Assembly: GCA_949290055.1 (NCBI GenBank)
Contig: CASEQJ010000003.1
Span: 1-64,000 of the forward strand
DNA length: 64,000 nucleotides
Direction of reading: 5' to 3'
DNA from: an uncultured Olsenella sp.
GTDB lineage: Bacteria > Actinomycetota > Coriobacteriia > Coriobacteriales > Atopobiaceae
Of the stretch, positions 42,128-50,990 are shown piece by piece. A program made the position numbers and the translations under genes. Each line of letters starts with the position of its first letter. Within the stretch, counting starts at the first letter, position 1. Below the pieces are notes generated by a model. The model saw only the letters and a program-made list of their open reading frames with translations, searched no databases and was not told where the DNA came from.

Positions 42128-42508
42128 ATGAAGTACTCGATCAACGCCGAGCGGGCCCCCGAGGCGATCGGTCCCTACTCTCAGGGGACGACCGCCGGCC
42201 GGCTCGTGTTCGCCTCGGGGCAGCTCCCCATTTCCGACCGAGACAACCGCCGGCTCGTCGAGGGCGGCATTCGCGAGCAGACCGAGCGCGTGATAGACAT
42301 AATCGAGTCCATACTCTCCGAGGTTGACTGCACGCTCGCCGACGTCGCGCAGACGACGGTCTACCTCGCCTCGCTCGACGACATGGAGGCAATGAACGAG
42401 GTGTATGCGCGGCGCTTCACGACGCCCGCCCCGGCGCGCGCCGTGGTCGGCGTGAACGAGCTCCCGCTGGGAGCGCTGATCGAGATGGACTGTGTCGCCT
42501 GCCGATAA
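42128..42508 (+). CDS. ridA: RidA family reactive enamine/imine deaminase
   Basis: 126 residues. The family signatures are AIGPYSQGTTAGRLVFASGQ, the catalytic-arginine region PARAVVGVNELPLGALIEMD, and YLASLDDMEAMNEVY. RidA hydrolyses 2-aminoacrylate and related enamines formed by PLP enzymes; serC and a cysteine desulfurase in the window would create such risks, but the linkage is general. GGAAAGGAG precedes the ATG. Confidence 0.93.
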   Translation: MKYSINAERAPEAIGPYSQGTTAGRLVFASGQLPISDRDNRRLVEGGIREQTERVIDIIESILSEVDCTLADVAQTTVYLASLDDMEAMNEVYARRFTTPAPARAVVGVNELPLGALIEMDCVACR

Positions 42509-42547
42509 CCGCGCTATCATAGAGGATACGACGACGAGGGGAGAGAC

Positions 42548-42973
42548 ATGCCCAACAACACCACCGGCTCCGGAGCCACCGAGATCTTCCGTATGCCCGC
42601 CGCTGACTCGACGGTCCCCGACCTCATGGGTGCGCACCGCCCCGCCAACCCCACGCTCACCATTGTGAAGGGCCCGCAGATCGGCGAGGTCTTTGAGCTT
42701 GACGCCCCGCAGATCACCCTGGGGCGCGACCCCCACAACAGCGTCTTTTTGAACGACATGACCGTGTCGCGCCACCACGCCCGCATGGACCTCGGCAACG
42801 TCGCGTCGGGCCTCGCCACGATCGAGGACCTCGGCTCGCTCAACGGCACGTGGGTCGACGGCGCCATTGCCTCGCGCGCCTCGCTCAAGGACGGCTCGAC
42901 CATTCAGATCGGCACCTTCCGCATGGTCTTCCACACCAACGCGCGCCCGCGCCGGATCGACACCGAGGCGTAG
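42548..42973 (+). CDS. FHA-domain protein, GarA/OdhI-like
   Basis: 141 residues. The FHA core is at about residues 55-130, with phosphothreonine-binding residues in LGRDPHNSVFL, VSRHHARM and LGSLNGTWVDG. The N-terminal tail has a Thr-Glu-Ile-Phe-Arg stretch that recalls the phosphorylated tail of GarA/OdhI, which binds its own FHA domain in actinobacteria. A MerR-type gene follows, as ftsR follows odhI in Corynebacterium. Targets in this organism are unknown. TATCAT at 42515 is a weak -10 candidate. Confidence 0.87.
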   Translation: MPNNTTGSGATEIFRMPAADSTVPDLMGAHRPANPTLTIVKGPQIGEVFELDAPQITLGRDPHNSVFLNDMTVSRHHARMDLGNVASGLATIEDLGSLNGTWVDGAIASRASLKDGSTIQIGTFRMVFHTNARPRRIDTEA

Positions 42974-42978
42974 CCGTC

Positions 42979-43752
42979 ATGACCGACGCCGGCTACCTGA
43001 CGATCGGCAAGGTCGTAAAGAAGCTGCAGCAGCAGTACCCTGACCTCTCGATCTCGAAGGTTCGCTACCTTCAGGACGAGGGGCTCCTCAACCCGTCGCG
43101 CACGCCGAGCGGCTACCGCCTCTACTCGCAGCGCGACGTGCGTCGTCTCGAGACGATCCTCTACCTCCAGAAGAACCGCTTCCTGCCGCTCTCCGTGATC
43201 AAGGAGGAGCTCGAGCGGGCCGACGCAGGCCAGGCCCCGGCCACGGACGCTCCCGGCGCCCTCGCCGACACCATAGCGCTTCCCGCCGAGGACGAGGAGA
43301 ACCTCGGCAAGCTCCACCCAATCGACCGCATGCCCGAGCTCGTGGGCGCGAGCGTCAGCTTTGTGAGGCAGCTCTCGGAGGCCGGCGTGATCACGCTCAC
43401 GCGCTCGCCGCACGGCCGCGACCTCGTTGACGGGCGCGATTTGACGCTCATTCGCCTCTGCGACGAGCTGCGCCACTTTGGGATCGGTCCCAAGAACCTG
43501 CGCCAGTACGTTATAGCCGCCAACCGCGAGTCCTCCATGTTCGAGCAGGCGCTCGTCGTCTACGCCCGCAAGGGCGGCGGCGTCGAGCTTGAGGACACTG
43601 AAGCCGCTCGCACCCGCTACGACCAGGCGTTCTCGAGAATGCTCGGTCTCACCAACGCCGTTCGCGACGAGCTCATTGCGCGCCGTGTGACCAATCCGTT
43701 CAAGGACGTCGCGTCCGGGTCGTCCCGGCGCGAGGAGGGGAGAAGCTCGTGA
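42979..43752 (+). CDS. MerR-family regulator, FtsR-like
   Basis: 257 residues. The N-terminal winged helix-turn-helix (LTIGKVVKKLQQQYPDLSISKVRYLQDEG, given here only by its ends: LTIGKVV and SKVRYLQDEGLL) is followed by RTPSGYRLYSQRDVRRLETI, the second MerR helix pair. A long linker and a second domain (about 105-240) replace the usual metal- or drug-binding tail. Position directly behind the FHA gene and overall size match actinobacterial FtsR, an activator of ftsZ. The ATG at 42979 is chosen; the frame upstream overlaps the FHA gene. It overlaps apt by four bases. Confidence 0.87.
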   Translation: MTDAGYLTIGKVVKKLQQQYPDLSISKVRYLQDEGLLNPSRTPSGYRLYSQRDVRRLETILYLQKNRFLPLSVIKEELERADAGQAPATDAPGALADTIALPAEDEENLGKLHPIDRMPELVGASVSFVRQLSEAGVITLTRSPHGRDLVDGRDLTLIRLCDELRHFGIGPKNLRQYVIAANRESSMFEQALVVYARKGGGVELEDTEAARTRYDQAFSRMLGLTNAVRDELIARRVTNPFKDVASGSSRREEGRSS

Positions 43753-44282
43753 GTGACTTTGACTTCGAGAGCAGGATCGTCGACATTCCGGACTATCCCG
43801 AGCCCGGCGTCGTCTTCAAGGACATTACGCCGCTCTTCGACGACGCAGACGCGCTCCGCGCCGTCATAGACGCCATTGCTGATAACTTTGCGGACAAGGG
43901 AATCACCAAGGTCGTCGGCGCCGAGGCGCGCGGCTTCATGGTCGGCGTCCCGGTCGCCTACCGCCTGGGGTGCGGCTTCGTGCCCGCCCGCAAGCCCGGC
44001 AAGCTCCCGCGCGAGACGTTCTCCCAGAGCTACTCCCTCGAGTACGGCACCGACGAGCTGCAGATCCACCAGGACGCCCTCACGCCCGACGACCGCGTCC
44101 TGATCGTCGACGACCTCGTCGCGACCGGAGGGACCGCCGTCGCCACCGGCAAGCTCGCCGAGCAGTCCGGCGCGAGCGTCGCCGGCTTCGCCTTCATTCT
44201 CGAGCTGTGCTTCCTGCACCCGCGCGACGTCATTGCCGAGGCATACGACCAGGAGGTCTTCACCCTCGTGAAGGTCGACTAG
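43749..44282 (+). CDS. apt: Adenine phosphoribosyltransferase
   Basis: 177 residues; converts adenine and PRPP to AMP. The PRPP-binding loop is VLIVDDLVATGGTA and the purine-side segments PGVVFKDITPLF, GAEARGFMVG and PARKPGKLP are all present. GTG start in a GTGA overlap with the MerR gene. A purine permease at 49600 could supply adenine. Confidence 0.95.
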   Translation: MSDFDFESRIVDIPDYPEPGVVFKDITPLFDDADALRAVIDAIADNFADKGITKVVGAEARGFMVGVPVAYRLGCGFVPARKPGKLPRETFSQSYSLEYGTDELQIHQDALTPDDRVLIVDDLVATGGTAVATGKLAEQSGASVAGFAFILELCFLHPRDVIAEAYDQEVFTLVKVD

Positions 44283-44346
44283 GCGCGCTCCTCGCGTCAG
44301 GTTCATGCCGTTCGTATGATGTGCGGCGCCCCCGTTGCCGTTTTTC

Positions 44347-44352
44347 TATAAT
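44347..44352 (+). promoter_or_regulatory. Probable -10 of the NlpC/P60 gene
   Basis: A perfect TATAAT, 28 bases before the start codon and preceded by a T-rich stretch. No consensus -35 is visible. Confidence 0.5.
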
Positions 44353-44379
44353 GGGGTCGCACGCCAACGAAAGGACACC

Positions 44380-45507
44380 ATGAACCTCTCAAGAAGAGCC
44401 GTTCTCTCCGGACTTCTCTCGCTGCCGCTTGCGACGGCAGCCGCCATTTCCAACCCTCGGTGGGCTTACGCGGACACCGCCGACGAGCTCGCCGCCGCGC
44501 AGGCGCAGCTCGAGGCGCTTGGCAGCGAGCTCTCCGCCATGCAGGAGAGCCTCGCCGAGGCAACCACCCAGCTCGAGCAGACCGACTTCGAGATTGCCGA
44601 GAAGGGCCAGCAGATCGAGGAGCAGAACGCGATTCTCTCCGAGAAGCAGGGCAAGCTCGGCGAGCTCATGAAGTCCTCCTACAAGTCTGGCGAGACGAGC
44701 CTTCTGGACTTTGTCCTCAACTCGACGAGCTTTGAGGACCTCGTCACCCGCGTCCACTACCTCGACAGCATTTCCGAGAGCCAGGCGGCCGCAATCGCCG
44801 AGGTGAGCGCACTTGCCGCGCAGCTCGAGCAGGACAGGGCCGACCTCGAGGAGAAGCAGGCCGACCAGCAGGAGCAGGTCGAGAGCCTCCAGTCTCAGGT
44901 CGGCGAGTACGAGGAGCGCGTCGCCGAGGCTCAGTCTGTCTACAACTCGCTCGACGCCCAGCTCCAGGCCGAGCTCGAGGCGCAGAGAAACGCCGAGCTC
45001 CAGGCCGCGCTTGACGCCGCGAACCAGGGTGGCTCCAACGGGGGCACTACGGGCGGCGGCAACCAGGGTGGCGGCTCCGCGGGCGGTGGCGGCGGTTCCA
45101 GCAACGGCGGGGGCTCCAACGACGGGGGCGGCTCTGGTGGCTCCAGCAGTGGCGGCAGCGGCGGCCACGTGCCCTCGGGCGGCGGCGTCGCAACGGCGCT
45201 TCAGCTCGTCGGCAGCCGCTACGTGTACGGCGCCACCGGACCTGACGCCTTCGACTGCTCGGGTCTCGTCTGCTACTGCTACGGCTACGCGCGCGGACGC
45301 TCCACGTACCTCATGATTGACTCGCTCAAGGCGTCCGGTGACTGGAAGACGAGCATGTCCCAGCTCAACTACGGCGACCTCGTCTTCCCGCACAGCGGCC
45401 ACGTGGGAATCTACCTCGGTGGCGGCCAAATGGTGCACGCCGCAACGCCGACCAAGGGCGTGGTCATAGGCTCCGTCTACTCCTTCATTGGCGGCGGACC
45501 CTACTAG
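44380..45507 (+). CDS. Secreted NlpC/P60 peptidoglycan hydrolase with coiled coil
   Basis: 375 residues. A signal peptide with a twin-arginine-like start (SRRAVLSGLL) ends near residue 30. A long coiled coil covers about 32-215, followed by a Gly/Ser/Asn-rich flexible linker (about 220-275) and a C-terminal NlpC/P60 domain. Catalytic Cys293 (FDCSGLV) and His341 (SGHVGIYLG) are in place. This is the layout of RipA/PcsB-type hydrolases that split septal peptidoglycan; FtsEX-type partners are not in the window. AAAGGA precedes the ATG. Confidence 0.92.
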   Translation: MNLSRRAVLSGLLSLPLATAAAISNPRWAYADTADELAAAQAQLEALGSELSAMQESLAEATTQLEQTDFEIAEKGQQIEEQNAILSEKQGKLGELMKSSYKSGETSLLDFVLNSTSFEDLVTRVHYLDSISESQAAAIAEVSALAAQLEQDRADLEEKQADQQEQVESLQSQVGEYEERVAEAQSVYNSLDAQLQAELEAQRNAELQAALDAANQGGSNGGTTGGGNQGGGSAGGGGGSSNGGGSNDGGGSGGSSSGGSGGHVPSGGGVATALQLVGSRYVYGATGPDAFDCSGLVCYCYGYARGRSTYLMIDSLKASGDWKTSMSQLNYGDLVFPHSGHVGIYLGGGQMVHAATPTKGVVIGSVYSFIGGGPY

Positions 45508-45513
45508 CGACCC

Positions 45514-47100
45514 ATGAACGACCAGGCTACGACAGGCGACCCCGTCTCCAGAAGGCTCTCCCGACGCTTCCAGGTGAGTCTTGTGTGGGAGGGCGCGCTC
45601 GTCGGGCTCGTCGGCGGGGGAGTGGTCACGCTCTATCGCCTCGCCCTCTCCGGGGCCGAGAGGCTTCTCCGCTCCCTGACCGGAGACCTCGCCGGCAGCC
45701 TGCTCGGCATGCTCGGTTGGTTCACCCTTCTCGGTGTGCTCTACGCGGTCGTCTCGGCGCTCCTGAGGTGGGAGCCCGCGACCTCGGGCTCCGGAATTCC
45801 ACAGGTGGACGCCGAGGTCCTGGGTCGGCTCGACGCGCCGTGGGCGCGCGTGATCCCCGCGAAGTTCGTCGAGGGCACCCTGCTCGCGCTCTCCGGGCTC
45901 TCGCTCGGCCGCGAGGGACCCTCGGTGCAGCTCGGAGGCATGTCGGGCAAGGCCGTCTCTCGCGCGCTCAGGCGCAGGAGGGGAGAGGAGCGGCTCCTGG
46001 TCACCTGCGGTGCCGCGGCCGGCATGTCTGCCGCCTTCCATGCGCCGCTCACGGGCGTCCTCTTTGCCCTCGAGGAGATTCACAAGGAGTTCACGGCCCC
46101 GCTGATCATTTCCGTCATGTGCTCGGCCGTCGCCTCGGATTTTCTCGTCTCCCAGGTCATTGGCGTGGAGCCTGTGCTGAGTCTTGCGTTCATAACGAAC
46201 CTGCCCCACGTCGACTACCTCTTCGTGGTCGCGCTCGGCCTCGTCTGCGGGCTTCTCGGCGCCCTTCACAACCGGGGCATGTTCGTGACGCAGCGCCTCT
46301 ACGCGCTCATACCCGAGCGACTCGGCGCGCTCAGACTTGTCGTTCCGTTTGCGCTTGCCGGCGTCGTGGCATTCAGCTGGCCCGAGCTCATGTGCGGTGG
46401 GGACGCGATCGTGGACGTCCTGCAGGCGAGCGCCTTTCCCTCGCTCGCCGCGCTTCTCGCCCTTCTGTTGGGCAAGTATGCGTTCACGGCCGTCTGCTTC
46501 GGCTCAGGCGCGCCGGGAGGCACGCTCTTTCCGCTCGTGGTGCTCGGCGGACTGGTCGGGGGAGCCTTCTCCGTCGTCGCCATGAGGCTCGGTCTGCCGC
46601 CGCTCTTCTGCCCGAACTTCGTCGCCCTTGGCGTCGCGGGGCTCTTTGCGGGCGTCGTGCGCGCCCCGGTGACGGCGGTGGTGCTCGTGTTCGAGCTCAC
46701 CGGCTCGCTGGACGCGCTGCTCTCCGTCACGATCGTGTCCATTCTGGCCTATGTGGTCTCCAGCCTGACGGGCGTTGACGCCTTCTACGAGCACCTGCTG
46801 TCCGGCCTGCTCGGCTCCACGCGGCCCACGGGGGCCGCAGAGGCCGTGGAGGGCGAGAAGGACCTCGGCTCGGTGCGCGTTGGGGCGGGGAGCCGGCTCG
46901 AGGGCATGAGGGTCAAAGACGTGCCCTGGCCGGATGGCGTTCGCGTGCTGATCGTGGAGCGCGCCGGACAGAGGCTCGTGCCCACGGGCGACACCGTGCT
47001 GCTTGCCTCGGACGAGCTGCTCTTCATAGCGGCCTCGGGAACGCTGGGGGATGCGAGCCTCAAGCTGTCCCTCATGGGCGAGCAGCGCGTGAGGGAGTAG
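45514..47100 (+). CDS. ClC-type chloride channel/transporter with C-terminal TrkA-C domain
   Basis: 528 residues with many membrane segments. Selectivity motifs are GSGIPQ at 92-97, GREGPS at 132-137 with the gating Glu134 (a sign of H+/Cl- exchange), and GAPGGTLFP. A cytoplasmic RCK/TrkA-C-like domain covers about 445-528 (SRLEGMRVKDVPWPDGV), in place of the CBS domains of many ClCs. The ATG lies six bases after the preceding stop without a clear ribosome-binding site, so coupling is likely. Confidence 0.92.
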   Translation: MNDQATTGDPVSRRLSRRFQVSLVWEGALVGLVGGGVVTLYRLALSGAERLLRSLTGDLAGSLLGMLGWFTLLGVLYAVVSALLRWEPATSGSGIPQVDAEVLGRLDAPWARVIPAKFVEGTLLALSGLSLGREGPSVQLGGMSGKAVSRALRRRRGEERLLVTCGAAAGMSAAFHAPLTGVLFALEEIHKEFTAPLIISVMCSAVASDFLVSQVIGVEPVLSLAFITNLPHVDYLFVVALGLVCGLLGALHNRGMFVTQRLYALIPERLGALRLVVPFALAGVVAFSWPELMCGGDAIVDVLQASAFPSLAALLALLLGKYAFTAVCFGSGAPGGTLFPLVVLGGLVGGAFSVVAMRLGLPPLFCPNFVALGVAGLFAGVVRAPVTAVVLVFELTGSLDALLSVTIVSILAYVVSSLTGVDAFYEHLLSGLLGSTRPTGAAEAVEGEKDLGSVRVGAGSRLEGMRVKDVPWPDGVRVLIVERAGQRLVPTGDTVLLASDELLFIAASGTLGDASLKLSLMGEQRVRE

Positions 47101-47188
47101 CTTGTCAGACGTCGTTTTACTCGCATTTCCTTACTTTACATAAGATATATTATCGCGGTTTTATAGGAATCAGTTCAACATACCTCTC

Positions 47189-48136
47189 TCAGCCCTCGAC
47201 GGGCAGTCCGAGGTATGCCGCCGCACTCGTTGCCGCCACGGCGCCGTCAGAGTCCGCCGTGACGATCTGCCTCAAGGGCTTTCTGCGCGCGTCTCCGGCC
47301 ACGAACAATCCGGGCGTGCTCGTTGCCATGCGCTCGTCCGTCACCGCGTAGCCGCTCTCGTCAAGCTCCACGAGGCCTCTTAGGAGCTCGGTCTGTGGCT
47401 CACGGCCCACCAGAACGAATATGCCGAACGAGCCCTCCTCGTAGGTCTCCTCATACGTCTTTCCGCTGCGGTTGTCACGGAACCTCAGGGTGTGCGGGAG
47501 CACGTCTCCAAAGACTTCGAGCAGGCTCGTCTCATAGCGAATCTCGACGCGCTCAGAGGCCTCCAGCTCCGCAAGCAGCGCCTTCTGAGCCCTCAGGTGG
47601 TCCTTGCGCACCACCATGGTGACCGTCGAGGCCAGACGCGACAGGAACAGCGCCTCCTCGGCTGCGGAGTTTCCCCCTCCGATTACGAACACGTGTTTGT
47701 TTCTATAGAACATGCCGTCACAGGTGGCACAGTACGAGACTCCCCTGCCGGTGAAATCGGTCTCACCCTTGAAGCCTGCGACCCGCGGCCGGGCGCCAAG
47801 GGCGGCGACCACGGCTTTGGCCTCATAGGCGGCCGTGGCACCGCTCACATGAAAGACTCCGGAGACGGGGTCTCGCTCTATGGCGCTCACGGGGTCCATG
47901 ACTATGGTCGCGCCCAGCTCCTCCGCCTGCGTCCGCATGGCGTCAACGAGGCTGAAGCCGTCCGCGTGGGGCACGCCGGGGTAGTTGTCGATCTCGCTCG
48001 TGAGGATCACCTGACCGCCAAGCGCCTCGCGCTCGAGCGTGACGGCGTCCAGCAGAGACCGTGAGGCATAGATTGCGGCCGAGAGCCCGGCAGGGCCTCC
48101 GCCGACGATAACCAGGTCGTGTACGTGCTCGCACAT
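47189..48136 (-). CDS. trxB: Thioredoxin-disulfide reductase
   Basis: 315 residues. The FAD motif VIVGGGPAGLSAAIYA is at the N-terminus, the redox-active Cys-Ala-Thr-Cys is in VSYCATCDGMF, the NADPH motif is VIGGGNSAAEEAL, and the C-terminal FAD block is GLFVAGDARRKPLRQIV. It reduces thioredoxin with NADPH; no trxA is adjacent. GGGGAG lies before the ATG at 48136; a longer frame upstream crosses the intergenic hairpins and was discarded. It converges on the ClC gene across an AT-rich 88-base spacer with no clear terminator. Confidence 0.93.
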   Translation of the reverse strand: MCEHVHDLVIVGGGPAGLSAAIYASRSLLDAVTLEREALGGQVILTSEIDNYPGVPHADGFSLVDAMRTQAEELGATIVMDPVSAIERDPVSGVFHVSGATAAYEAKAVVAALGARPRVAGFKGETDFTGRGVSYCATCDGMFYRNKHVFVIGGGNSAAEEALFLSRLASTVTMVVRKDHLRAQKALLAELEASERVEIRYETSLLEVFGDVLPHTLRFRDNRSGKTYEETYEEGSFGIFVLVGREPQTELLRGLVELDESGYAVTDERMATSTPGLFVAGDARRKPLRQIVTADSDGAVAATSAAAYLGLPVEG

Positions 48137-48200
48137 GGCTCTCCCCTCTTCGGTACCTGGTATATGCATACCCGCTGCGCACAGAACTATACAAAATGAG

Positions 48201-48263
48201 AGGCGGCGACTCTCAATTGAGCCGCCGCCTCGCTCGCCTAAAAGGGTCAGGCCCCTTTTAGGC
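48201..48263 (-). terminator. Tandem hairpins at the end of the uracil-permease gene
   Basis: Read on the minus strand, the first hairpin (48236-48263) has perfect 11-base arms GCCTAAAAGGG/CCCTTTTAGGC starting six bases after the stop codon. The second (48201-48230) has 12-base arms with one mismatch and is followed by CTCATTTTG. The set likely terminates the permease transcript before trxB. Confidence 0.7.
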
Positions 48264-48268
48264 AACTT

Positions 48269-49531
48269 CTAGGCGTCCTTCGGACGCGGAAGAACCAGGT
48301 TCATGAGAATGCCGACCAGCGTCGAGGTGGCCATGCCGGGCAGCGTGTAGTCGCCAATGGGGATGGAAATCCCGGAGGTCTCCATGCCGACGCCAAGAAT
48401 GATCACGACGGAGGCGATCATGAGGTTGCGGTTGACGTCAAAGTCGACGTTGTTGGACACGAGCATGCGCAGACCGTTGGAGGCAATGAGGCCAAAGAGC
48501 AGAAGGCTCACGCCGCCCATGACGGGGCTCGGGATCGACTGAATGAGCGCGGCGAGCTTGGGGCAGAAGCCTCCCACGACGAGCGCGAAGCCGGCGGCAT
48601 ACCAGAAGATCTGCGTCGAGTAGACGCGCGTGACGCTCATGACGCCAATGTTCTCGGCATAGGTCGTGGTCGGGGGGCCACCGAGGAAGCCGGAAATGAC
48701 CGTGGAGATTCCGTCGCCGGCGAGCGAGCGCGGCAGCATCTCTCGGTAGTCCTTGCCGACGATCTCGCCGACGGCGAGAAGGTGGCCAATGTGCTCAATG
48801 ACGACGACCACGGCAACCGGGGCGACAAGCGCAATGGCGCCCGGGTCGAAGTGCGGCGCAGAGATCTGCGGCAGACCCACCCAGGCCGCCTCGGCGACGG
48901 GGGCGAAGTCAACCAGTCCAAGCGCCAGCGAGACGAGGTAGCCGACAATGATCGCGAGAAGGACCGGCACGGTGCCGACGATTCCGCCCATGCTGGAGAA
49001 GACGACCGCGGCGGCCAGGGTGACAAAGGCGACGATTGCGCCGGTGCCGTAGAAGACGCTCGCGCCAGAGGCGTCCGTCGTCATGAAGGCCATGTCGGCC
49101 GCCGTGGCGGCGAGACCGACGCCGATCACCACCATGACGGAGGCAACGAGAACGGGCGGCAGCAGGCGGTCGAGCCAGCCCGTGCCCACGAGGCGAATGA
49201 TTCCCGCCACCGCGAGAAACACCAGACCAGCCACGACGACGCCCGACATGGCGGCCTCGAGGCCCTGCGTCGCGCCCACGGCGAGAATGGGGCTAATGAA
49301 GGCGAAGGAGCTGCCCAGGTAGCTCGGAATCTTGTTGCGGGTGACGAGCAGGTAGCAGATCGTGCCAATGCCGGAGCACATGATCGCGACGTTTGGGTTG
49401 AGGCCGGTGAGCACCGGCACAAGCACGGTGGAGCCGAACATGCTCATCATGTGCTGAATGCCGAGCGGAATGGCCCGGCCGACGGACACGCGGTCGTCGA
49501 CGCCAATGACCTCACGTTCGTGAGAGCTCAT
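48269..49531 (-). CDS. uraA: Uracil/xanthine permease, NCS2 family
   Basis: 420 residues, about 12-14 membrane segments. The substrate-site motifs of UraA-like permeases are seen: FAFISPILAVGA, VIEHIGHLLAVGEIVG with the essential His and Glu, and GFLGGPPTTTYAENIGVM. Uracil is the likely substrate; xanthine or uric acid cannot be excluded. AGGAGG precedes the ATG at 49531. It lies 28 bases after a strong terminator that ends the purine-permease gene, so expression probably depends on read-through. Confidence 0.9.
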   Translation of the reverse strand: MSSHEREVIGVDDRVSVGRAIPLGIQHMMSMFGSTVLVPVLTGLNPNVAIMCSGIGTICYLLVTRNKIPSYLGSSFAFISPILAVGATQGLEAAMSGVVVAGLVFLAVAGIIRLVGTGWLDRLLPPVLVASVMVVIGVGLAATAADMAFMTTDASGASVFYGTGAIVAFVTLAAAVVFSSMGGIVGTVPVLLAIIVGYLVSLALGLVDFAPVAEAAWVGLPQISAPHFDPGAIALVAPVAVVVVIEHIGHLLAVGEIVGKDYREMLPRSLAGDGISTVISGFLGGPPTTTYAENIGVMSVTRVYSTQIFWYAAGFALVVGGFCPKLAALIQSIPSPVMGGVSLLLFGLIASNGLRMLVSNNVDFDVNRNLMIASVVIILGVGMETSGISIPIGDYTLPGMATSTLVGILMNLVLPRPKDA

Positions 49532-49559
49532 GTCACACCCTCCTTTCGTTTGCTGCATG

Positions 49560-49588
49560 AAAAAAGCCCGGGCGCTCTGCGCCCGGGC
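49560..49588 (-). terminator. Strong intrinsic terminator between the two permease genes
   Basis: On the minus strand GCCCGGGCGC and GCGCCCGGGC form a perfect ten-pair stem with a three-base loop, followed by six T residues. It begins 11 bases after the purine-permease stop. Confidence 0.93.
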
Positions 49589-49599
49589 GAGAGTCGACG

Positions 49600-50913
49600 C
49601 TAGACGACGAGGAAGTACACCAGGAAGGCGAGAGCCGCGACCCACATGAGCGGCTTGACCTTCTTGAGCTGACCGGTCACCGCGGCAACGACGACGTAGG
49701 CAATGAAGCCAAAGCCGATGCCGTTGGAGATCGAGTAGGTCAGGGGTACGCCGGCGACGATCAGGAACGCGGGCAGACCCTCGAGCAGGTCGGACCAGTC
49801 GATCTCGGTGACCTCACTCATCATGAGGTAGCCAACGAAGACGAGCGCGCCGCAGGTGGCGGCAGAGCTCACAATGGAAATGAGCGGCGAGAAGAACGCG
49901 GCGACAATGAACAGCACGCCGGCAACGACCGAGGAGAGGCCGGTGCGGCCACCGTCGGCGGCGCCAGAGGCGGACTCGACGAAGGTGGTGATCGAGGAGG
50001 CGCCCACGAGGCCGCCCACCGCGGCGGCGGCGGAGTCGACGATCAGAATCGGCTTAATGTCCTTGACGCGGCCGTCGGACTCGAGGAATTCACCCTGCTT
50101 GGCCACGGCCATGGCGGTGCCCATGGTGTCGAAGAAGTCGGACATCATGAGGGAGAAGGCAAAGACGAGCAGCGTGGGGTTGGTCACAACCTTGGCAATG
50201 CCCATGATCCCGGCCTCGTCGGCCTGGAACGGCGCGCCAAAGGTGGCGAAGTCGAGGCCGGAGACAATGCCCGCCGGCATCTGCGTGACGCCGAGGGGAA
50301 TGCCGGCGACGACGGCGATCACGATACCGAGCAGCAGGGAGCCCTTGACGTTCATGGCGTAGAGGACGATCGTCACGACGATCGAGATCAGGCCGACCAG
50401 GAAGGTGGGGCTGAAGACGTCGCCGAGGGCGACCATGGTGGACTCGTCGGCAACGATAATGCCGGCGTCGGCAAGACCGATCATGGCAATGAAGAGGCCA
50501 AGGCCGACGGAGATCGCGTGACGCAGCGACACCGGAATGGCGTCCATGATCGCCTCACGCAGGCCGCACAGAACGAGAATGAGAATGGCGACGCCCTCAA
50601 TGAAGATAACGGCGGACGCAGCGTGCCAGTCGCCGCCGGCAATGCCGGCCAGCGTATAGGCAAAGACGGCGTTGACGCCCATGCCCGAGGCGCAGGCCAG
50701 CGGGCGGTTGGCAATGAGGCCCATGAGAATGGTCATGACGCCCGCGCCGAGGCACGTCGAGGTGACCGCCGCGGTCGCGGGAATGCCCGCCGCCGTGAGC
50801 AGCGAGGGGTTCACCGCAATGATGTACGCCATTGCGAGGAACGTGGTCAGACCAGCGCGAACCTCCTGACCGACGCTCGAGCCCCTCTCACCTGCCTTGA
50901 AAAACGTTTCCAT
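49600..50913 (-). CDS. Purine (adenine/guanine/hypoxanthine) permease, AzgA/PbuG-like
   Basis: 437 residues of the NCS2/AzgA type, about 12 membrane segments. The family motifs are TTFLAMAYIIAVNPSLL, SGMGVNAVFAYTLAG, SDFFDTMGTAMAVAKQG and GASSITTFVESASGAADGGR. It likely imports bases used by apt. The start ATG has AAGGG about 11 bases upstream, slightly distant. The 77-base spacer before dut's end must hold its promoter, but no clear hexamers are visible. Confidence 0.92.
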   Translation of the reverse strand: METFFKAGERGSSVGQEVRAGLTTFLAMAYIIAVNPSLLTAAGIPATAAVTSTCLGAGVMTILMGLIANRPLACASGMGVNAVFAYTLAGIAGGDWHAASAVIFIEGVAILILVLCGLREAIMDAIPVSLRHAISVGLGLFIAMIGLADAGIIVADESTMVALGDVFSPTFLVGLISIVVTIVLYAMNVKGSLLLGIVIAVVAGIPLGVTQMPAGIVSGLDFATFGAPFQADEAGIMGIAKVVTNPTLLVFAFSLMMSDFFDTMGTAMAVAKQGEFLESDGRVKDIKPILIVDSAAAAVGGLVGASSITTFVESASGAADGGRTGLSSVVAGVLFIVAAFFSPLISIVSSAATCGALVFVGYLMMSEVTEIDWSDLLEGLPAFLIVAGVPLTYSISNGIGFGFIAYVVVAAVTGQLKKVKPLMWVAALAFLVYFLVV

Positions 50914-50990
50914 AAACTAACATCCCTTTCGTGTTGCTACGTACACTATGTGTTCTGCCGCGAGCGAGGTCGCGAGCGGAATACCGAATC

